From Phycisphaerae bacterium (GTDB lineage Bacteria; Planctomycetota; Phycisphaerae; Sedimentisphaerales; SM23-30): a stretch of 9,363 nucleotides of DNA. The stretch spans positions 1 through 9,363 of the forward strand of contig JAIPFO010000125.1 in NCBI GenBank assembly GCA_021736565.1. The letters run 5' to 3'. A model generated the notes under the pieces. That model ran no database searches, was not told the DNA's origin, and saw only the letters and a program-made list of their open reading frames with translations. This document shows, in pieces, positions 5,532 through 9,363 of this stretch. A program made the translations under genes and the position numbers. The first letter of the stretch is position 1. Each line of letters starts with the position of its first letter.

Positions 5532-6866
5532 ATGTTTGGATGTCATTTAGGCCGTTTGTTTCAAGTCACGGTTGCCGGTGGTTCTTATCAGGACGGCCTC
5601 AACGCCATTATTCAAGGTGTACCGACAGGATTGAAACTCACTGAACAGGAAATATATGGTGATTTGTTATTACGCAAACCCGGTGCCGATGAGCTTTCAT
5701 CGCCCCGAAAGGAACCCGACCTCCCTGTCATTTATACCGGAATTAACGCCGCCGACACGGTCGAAAATGCCGGTAATTGTGGGCTGACCAACGGAACCCC
5801 CCTTTCGATCCTCATCCCCAACCTTGACCGTCATTTTATCCATATCAAACAATATCAGGACACCAACCGCACACCCCGTCCGGGTCACGCCTCTTATGCC
5901 TCATTTATGAAATATGGCCCATGCGACGACGCTATCGGTGCAGGTATCTTCAGCGGACGTTATACCTCCACGATCGTTGCGGCGGGCTACGTCGCCAAAA
6001 AGATCTTAAGCCTATGCGGCATTAAGGTCTTCTCATACGTCAAGGAAATCGCCGGGGTCACCTGCCCCAGCATCGATTATGCAAAGGTCTTTGAATCCAC
6101 CGAACGCTACAAACAGATGCGTTGGGACTACGATCCGTTCTATCAGGAACTGTACGTCAAAGGCCGCTTACTGCCGGAGATGCGTTACCTTGAAAAAATG
6201 GCCGTTCTCGCCGAAGTGGAAGAACAGATCGACCCGATCCGCAGCATGGCACCCAAAGTAGTGGCCCAGGAGATCAAAGAAAAATATGGCGTTCACCACA
6301 CCGTCAATTGCCCCGACCTGGATGCCGGCGATGCGATGGTCGCCGCCTGTAATAAAATATCCGCTACCGGAGACTCCGCCGGTGGAATTGTCGAAGTCGT
6401 CGCCACGGGCGTACCGGCAGGACTCGGCGAACCGGTATTCGATAAGATGGACGCCGAACTCGGTAAGATGCTCGGCATCGGCGCGGTCAAGGGTGTCGAG
6501 GTGGGTGCCGGATTTGCCGTCAAGGATATGACCGGTTTCGAAAACAACGACCAGATGCACAACGAAAATGGCAAGGTCGTCTTTGATTCGAATAATGCCG
6601 GCGGCATTACCGGTGGACTCACCACCGGCCAGGACATTGTCGTAAGACTGGCGGTAAAGCCCACCCCAACGATCGATAAACCGCAACATACGATTGACAA
6701 ATATACCATGGAAACCACAGATTTAGCCGCCATCACACGCCGGGACCCGACGATCGTAGCAAGAATATGGCCGGTCGCGGAAAATTACACCGCCCTGATC
6801 CTGCTGGATAACCTGATCGCCCATTATGGCTACCAACAGTTACGCCAGATCGTCGAAGCCAAATAA
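5532..6866 (+). CDS. Divergent chorismate synthase homologue
   Basis: 444 residues, against roughly 350-400 usually. Clearly of the chorismate synthase fold: LFQVTV near the start, SPRKEPD (57-63), NGTP (87-90), RPGHASY (116-122, retaining one of the two family histidines as His119), GDSAGGIVEVVATGVPAGLGEPVFDK (280-305), NNAGGITGGLTTGQ (354-367) and KPTPTIDKPQHT. Several near-invariant active-site motifs are changed, however: GESHG is GGSYQ (16-20, catalytic His to Tyr19), GRSSARET is GIFSGRYT (138-145), and RHDP is RRDP (403-406). Residues about 183-255 are an enlarged, charged and aromatic-rich segment. Canonical enzymes convert EPSP to chorismate using reduced FMN; whether this one does is uncertain. 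AroA upstream supports a shikimate role, but a paralogue with a new job is possible. Start: GGAG at 5517-5520, 11 bases before the ATG. I withhold the symbol aroC for this reason. Confidence 0.85.
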   Translation: MFGCHLGRLFQVTVAGGSYQDGLNAIIQGVPTGLKLTEQEIYGDLLLRKPGADELSSPRKEPDLPVIYTGINAADTVENAGNCGLTNGTPLSILIPNLDRHFIHIKQYQDTNRTPRPGHASYASFMKYGPCDDAIGAGIFSGRYTSTIVAAGYVAKKILSLCGIKVFSYVKEIAGVTCPSIDYAKVFESTERYKQMRWDYDPFYQELYVKGRLLPEMRYLEKMAVLAEVEEQIDPIRSMAPKVVAQEIKEKYGVHHTVNCPDLDAGDAMVAACNKISATGDSAGGIVEVVATGVPAGLGEPVFDKMDAELGKMLGIGAVKGVEVGAGFAVKDMTGFENNDQMHNENGKVVFDSNNAGGITGGLTTGQDIVVRLAVKPTPTIDKPQHTIDKYTMETTDLAAITRRDPTIVARIWPVAENYTALILLDNLIAHYGYQQLRQIVEAK

Positions 6867-6883
6867 AAAAAGAGCACCTTGCC

Positions 6884-6958
6884 CCCCGCGTCAAAAGGCA
6901 ATTTGCATCGTGCGATCCAGCCTTAAAATGCGGAATGCAGGGTTCAATTCCCGATTTA
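6884..6958 (+). repeat. Intergenic element, copy E
   Basis: Left arm CCCCGCGTCAAAAGGCAATTT and core CCTTAAAATGCGGAATG are clear. The right arm fades after GGTTCAA and is replaced by an unrelated hairpin-forming sequence. It begins 18 bases after the aroC-like stop codon, so it is in the 3' untranslated region. Confidence 0.65.
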
Positions 6959-6973
6959 TCGGGATACAACCCT
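6939..6973 (+). other. Two-tier hairpin in 3' region
   Basis: Inner stem TCCCGAT/ATCGGGA (6949-6955 with 6958-6964) and outer stem AGGGTT/AACCCT (6939-6944 with 6968-6973), separated by small internal loops. It replaces the right arm of repeat copy E and precedes the terminator by 23 bases. An RNA-stability role or a decayed terminator is possible. Confidence 0.5.
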
Positions 6974-6996
6974 GGAAAAAACCTTCATAAACTATT

Positions 6997-7033
6997 AAAG
7001 CCAACAACTTATAACAAGTTGTTGGCTTTTTTT
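6997..7033 (+). terminator. Intrinsic terminator of the aroC-like gene
   Basis: A perfect 14-bp stem, AAAGCCAACAACTT (6997-7010) with its complement at 7016-7029, closes a five-base loop and runs into seven T residues (7027-7033). Strong plus-strand terminator. In the opposite sense the stem is followed only by TTTAAT, so it may act more weakly on the converging minus-strand transcript. Confidence 0.92.
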
Positions 7034-7147
7034 CCTTTGGCCACCCCCCCTTGCCCAACATCAATATGCCGTACAACAGGCATAACGATGATCGCTGGGC
7101 CAAAAGCCAATATTAAAATCCCCGCGTCACAAACCCCTTGACACGCA

Positions 7148-7165
7148 CGTCATATATAAATGACG
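7148..7165 (-). other. Hairpin after the pseudopilin gene
   Basis: CGTCAT and ATGACG pair around a six-base AT loop, six bases beyond the minus-strand stop codon. No T-run follows on the minus strand, so it is not a clear terminator. Confidence 0.35.
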
Positions 7166-7170
7166 AATTG

Positions 7171-7931
7171 TTACTTGTAAATAGGGGTCCCATCGGTTCT
7201 CGTCTGCTCCCCCTTGGTTTGAAATGTTCGACTCCATTTCAGGCTCCAGAGCATCTTAAGTTCTATCGGTTCGACATGCCCGTCCAGGAAGCTCATATTT
7301 AGCGAACTACCATGCCGATTGATCAAATTACGGCCCATCATTCCACCGCCACCGCCTAACGTCAAATCAATGTTAGCCGGACAGGTATCCGAGTGACTCG
7401 GCCAACTGTCAACCCACGTGCTGTCGTGAAATAACGGTATCGTTGCCGCATTACGAGGAATGGCTGTATTCCAATATGTGGCATCGCCTTTATTTTCATA
7501 CATATAACCGTTGTACCCGTAAGAGCCATGTTCCAGTTCAGTGAAGCCAAAGGGCCAGGTCCATGACTCCTTGGCGTTACCAAACACCTTACCTGGGTCC
7601 CACACACCTAATGACGGTTCATTGAGACTTAGCTTGGTGGATGGGCAGTATCGCACATCGTCAACATTACCTACCTGTTTTCCTATTGCACGCAACCACA
7701 GGGTTTGATTACCCTGTTCATCCGTGACCCCAAAAACTTTGTCGTCGTTTCCACGGCATAAAGTTTATACCCCATCGTTAGCGAGCGGAGATTGACCCGA
7801 CAGGCAGCGATTTTAGCACTTTCCTTAGCCTTGTTCAATGCGGGCATTAAAATCGCCACCAGCAGGGCAATAATTGAAATAACCACAAGCAGCTCGATCA
7901 GGGTAAACGCTTTTCGTTGTATCGTTTTCAT
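7171..7931 (-). pseudogene. Frameshifted H-X9-DG pseudopilin-like gene
   Basis: Two overlapping minus-strand frames join into one gene. The N-terminal frame starts at 7931 and has the prepilin signature KAFTLIELLVVISIIALL: basic tip, cleavage before Phe, Glu at +5 and a hydrophobic pilin helix. The C-terminal frame (from about 7750 to 7171) continues KVFGVTDEQGNQTLWLRAIG and carries HGSSLNMSFLDG, an exact H-X9-DG motif, then an LxxLKW end typical of planctomycete and lentisphaeral family members. The break is at the run of three T at 7748-7750: one extra base there turns YAVETTTK into YAVENDDKVFG, the expected family pattern. The restored protein would be 253 residues, inner-membrane anchored and related to type II secretion or type IV pilus pseudopilins; individual roles are unknown. 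As read, the product stops at 82 residues. Start: AGGTGA precedes the ATG. A sequencing error cannot be excluded. Confidence 0.8.
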
Positions 7932-8027
7932 TAGATCACTTTCACCTTTCAAATATATATATATCTTCGAAAAAATATTCAATTGCCCATATAAAAAAAG
8001 GCAAAACATAAACCCATCCTTTAATTT

Positions 8028-8057
8028 ATTATATCAAAAAAAGCTTTGCAGGGTCAA
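8028..8057 (-). promoter_or_regulatory. Sigma-70-type promoter of the pseudopilin gene
   Basis: On the minus strand, TTGACC (8057-8052) and TATAAT (8033-8028) are 18 bases apart. Transcription would start near 8021, giving a leader of about 90 bases to the ATG at 7931. The intact promoter suggests recent loss, or continued use, of the gene. Confidence 0.75.
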
Positions 8058-8179
8058 GAATATTCCTTTTTTATACCTGATTTTCTTTACAAACACAAAA
8101 AAAACAGTAGATCCGGCCGAAAACCCGACTACCGCCCAAACCCGGGCAGAAACCAACCGCTCTGTGATGTCCGAGTGAT

Positions 8180-8260
8180 TTCCACATCAAAAGCGGTTTC
8201 ACATAACAAAAATCGCCCTTTAAGACACAAAAAACTGGCGGCAATCGTGATTCCAACGTC
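8180..8260 (+). repeat. Intergenic element, degenerate copy G
   Basis: TTCCACATCAAAAGCGGTTT matches the left arm, and CGCCCTTTAAGACACAAAAAA the core with substitutions in the ATGCGG block. The final GATTCCAACGTC is a plausible decayed right end, and the 81-bp length fits the family. It lies upstream of the predicted fumC promoter. Confidence 0.5.
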
Positions 8261-8323
8261 AATATCAGTTTTTTCAGCAACTATCAACATACCCCATATC
8301 CAGTACGAAGGTACCCCTGGAAA

Positions 8324-8366
8324 AGATGCGGCCGTTTTTAAAACCCGTCACCCGGCGACCGCATCT
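8324..8366. other. Inverted repeat upstream of fumC promoter
   Basis: AGATGCGG (8324-8331) and CCGCATCT (8359-8366) are perfect complements separated by 27 bases; CCG and CGG inside can extend the pairing. It ends 23 bases before the predicted -35 box. Could be a regulator-binding site or a hairpin; the wide spacing makes either tentative. Confidence 0.35.
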
Positions 8367-8389
8367 CTCAACACTGCGCAATTTCACAG

Positions 8390-8418
8390 TTGATACATAG
8401 CCCGAAATCCGCTAAAAT
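8390..8418 (+). promoter_or_regulatory. Sigma-70-type promoter of fumC
   Basis: TTGATA (8390-8395) and TAAAAT (8413-8418) with a 17-base spacer, each one base from consensus. Transcription would start near 8425, leaving a leader of about 100 bases that contains repeat arm H and a hairpin. Confidence 0.65.
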
Positions 8419-8433
8419 ACCGCCCTTTGATGG

Positions 8434-8450
8434 TTGCGTCAAAAGGCACT
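8434..8450 (+). repeat. Intergenic element, left-arm remnant (copy H)
   Basis: TTGCGTCAAAAGGCACT closely matches the left arm of copy E (CCGCGTCAAAAGGCAAT). No core or right arm follows; the sequence passes into the fumC leader hairpin. Confidence 0.55.
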
Positions 8451-8478
8451 ATTGATAGGTAAAAACGCCGATCAATAG
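8449..8478 (+). other. fumC leader hairpin
   Basis: CTATTGAT (8449-8456) and ATCAATAG (8471-8478) are perfect complements around a 14-base loop, and two further G-C pairs are possible across a two-base bulge. It starts about 25 bases into the predicted transcript and leaves the ribosome site at 8512-8515 free. An RNA structure or a dyad operator are both possible. Confidence 0.5.
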
Positions 8479-8524
8479 CCAGGATCAACCCGCTTATCCC
8501 AAATGATAAATGGAGTATATCAAT

Positions 8525-9363
8525 ATGCGTAAAGAAAAAGATGCCCTCGGCGAAGTGATGGTACCCAACGATAAATACTACGGTGCCCAAACCCAGCGCG
8601 CGTGTGAAAATTTCCAGGTCGGCAACGAAATGTTCCCCATAGAGTTCATTCAAGCTCATGCCATTGTCAAACGAGCCGCCGCAAAGGTCAATTCCGACAT
8701 GGGCCTGCTGGAACCGCCGTTGGCCCAGGCCATTATCAAGGCCGCCGATGAAGTCATTGCCTGCAAGCTCCACGACCATTTCCCCCTGGTCATCTGGCAG
8801 TCGGGCAGCGGCACGCAATTTAATATGAACATGAACGAGGTCATTGCCAACCGGGCAATTGAAATGCTCGGCGGGGTTATTGGCAGCAAATCCCCTGTCC
8901 ACCCCAACGATCATGTCAACATGTCCCAGTCAACCAACGATACGATCCCCACCTCCATCCATATCGCCGCGGTCAATGCGATCAACGAAAAACTCCTCCC
9001 CCGATTACATGAACTCGAAGATGTGCTCCACTTAAAGACCCTGGCATTTACAGAGGTCTACAAAATCGGCCGAACACATCTCCAGGACGCCACCCCCATG
9101 ACACTCGGCCAGGAATTCTCCGGATATGCCGCCCAGATCGAACAGGCGATCGAAGTCGTCGATAACTGCCTGCCCCATCTGTATGAATTATGCATCGGCG
9201 GCACGGCCGTCGGCACCGGCATCAACACCAAAAAAGGCTATGACCTCAAAATGTGTCAGGAGATCAGCCAGATCACGGGCTATGCCTTCACCGGCGGACG
9301 CAATAAATTCGCGCAGCTGGCCGCACATGATGCCATCGTAGAGGCCTCCGGAGCCCTGAAAGT
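8525..9363 (+). CDS. fumC: Class II fumarate hydratase, 5' part
   Basis: The frame is open to the window end; 279 residues are visible of about 460 expected. Class II fumarase interconverts fumarate and malate in the citric-acid cycle as a cytosolic homotetramer without an iron-sulfur cluster. Motifs in order: VPNDKYYGAQTQRA (13-26), WQSGSGTQFNMNMNEVIANR, HPNDHVNMSQSTND, KIGRTHLQDATPMTLGQEFSGY, GGTAVGTGIN, and KFAQLAAHDAIVEASGALK at the cut. The HPNDHVN B-site loop and AAHDA segment favour fumarase over aspartase. SGSGTQFNMN differs from the usual TGSGTQTNMN (Thr to Phe), a slight oddity in a conserved substrate loop. The GSSxMPxKxNP loop lies beyond the window. Start: GGAG at 8512-8515, nine bases before the ATG. 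It is transcribed from the promoter at 8390-8418. Confidence 0.93.
   Translation, partial: MRKEKDALGEVMVPNDKYYGAQTQRACENFQVGNEMFPIEFIQAHAIVKRAAAKVNSDMGLLEPPLAQAIIKAADEVIACKLHDHFPLVIWQSGSGTQFNMNMNEVIANRAIEMLGGVIGSKSPVHPNDHVNMSQSTNDTIPTSIHIAAVNAINEKLLPRLHELEDVLHLKTLAFTEVYKIGRTHLQDATPMTLGQEFSGYAAQIEQAIEVVDNCLPHLYELCIGGTAVGTGINTKKGYDLKMCQEISQITGYAFTGGRNKFAQLAAHDAIVEASGALK

Larger units (their letters stand above)
6867..7170. other. 304-bp convergent intergenic region
   Basis: Lies between the converging aroC-like gene and the minus-strand pseudopilin gene. Contains repeat copy E, a two-tier hairpin, the strong terminator at 6997-7033, a weak left-arm-like site at 7118-7131 (TCCCCGCGTCACAA) and a small hairpin at 7148-7165. 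No gene is supported. Confidence 0.7.
7932..8524. other. 593-bp divergent intergenic region
   Basis: Separates the minus-strand pseudopilin gene from fumC. It holds a promoter for each, degenerate repeat copy G, a left-arm remnant (H), an 8-bp inverted repeat (8324-8366) and a hairpin in the fumC leader. Between 8058 and 8179 I see nothing definite. A 115-codon plus-strand frame at 8046-8393 overlaps the repeat and shows no protein-like features. Confidence 0.7.

Noticed and set aside
7118..7131. TCCCCGCGTCACAA as a further repeat arm
   Set aside because: Only the first ten or so bases match and the AAAAG block is lost; could be chance.
7139..7158. TTGACA followed by TATATA as a plus-strand promoter
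   Set aside because: The spacing is under 10 bases and the only gene downstream is on the opposite strand.
7932..8009. Upstream ATG extending the pseudopilin by 26 residues
   Set aside because: The extension would put a non-pilin peptide before the prepilin signal; the ATG at 7931 has the better ribosome site and the usual short basic leader.
8071..8280. 69-codon minus-strand frame upstream of the pseudopilin gene
   Set aside because: It overlaps repeat copy G, has no recognisable motif and no supporting ribosome site.
8046..8393. 115-codon plus-strand frame
   Set aside because: It overlaps the minus-strand promoter and repeat copy G, has no ribosome site and biased, non-protein-like composition.
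601..8450. Dispersed repeats as integron attC sites or a CRISPR array
   Set aside because: The units lie between housekeeping genes hundreds to thousands of bases apart, lack GTTRRRY/RYYYAAC boxes, and show no regular spacers, integrase or cas genes.

Overview
The window most resembles a bacterium of the PVC/Planctomycetota group, probably class Phycisphaerae. This is an inference from gene style, not from a marker gene. Two genes carry the pseudopilin/H-X-DG architecture common in that group, one secreted subtilase ends in a dockerin-like calcium-binding pair, and a PAC2-family protein sits among stand-alone housekeeping genes separated by long leaders.

Layout, left to right. 1-555 is the 3' end of a gene for an H-X-DG type protein. 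723-1592 encodes a PAC2-family protein behind a near-consensus promoter. 1923-3707 encodes a secreted S8-like protease with a dockerin-like C-terminus. 3854-5128 is aroA (EPSP synthase, GTG start). 5532-6866 encodes a chorismate synthase homologue with several altered active-site motifs and an enlarged middle. A strong intrinsic terminator lies at 6997-7033. On the minus strand, 7931-7171 is a type II/IV pseudopilin-like gene broken by an apparent one-base deletion. 8525-9363 is the 5' part of a class II fumarase gene (fumC), cut by the window end. AroA makes EPSP, the substrate of chorismate synthase, so these two neighbours would be consecutive shikimate steps if the second retains that activity. 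Each has its own promoter, so they are not an obvious operon.

The main unexplained structure is between the genes. An approximately 80-86 bp degenerate element recurs in nearly every intergenic gap and always in the same orientation. It has a left arm like TTCCGCGTCAAAAG, a core like CTTTAAAATGCGGAAAA and a right arm like AAAAATACTTATGACGC; the two arms are imperfect inverted repeats. I find five clear copies, one degenerate copy and several single-arm remnants. One copy contains the start codon of the protease gene, one arm overlaps the -35 box of the PAC2 promoter, and others lie in the leaders of the aroC-like gene and fumC. I know of no named family it matches; a MITE-like element or a conserved leader-RNA module are the two main readings.
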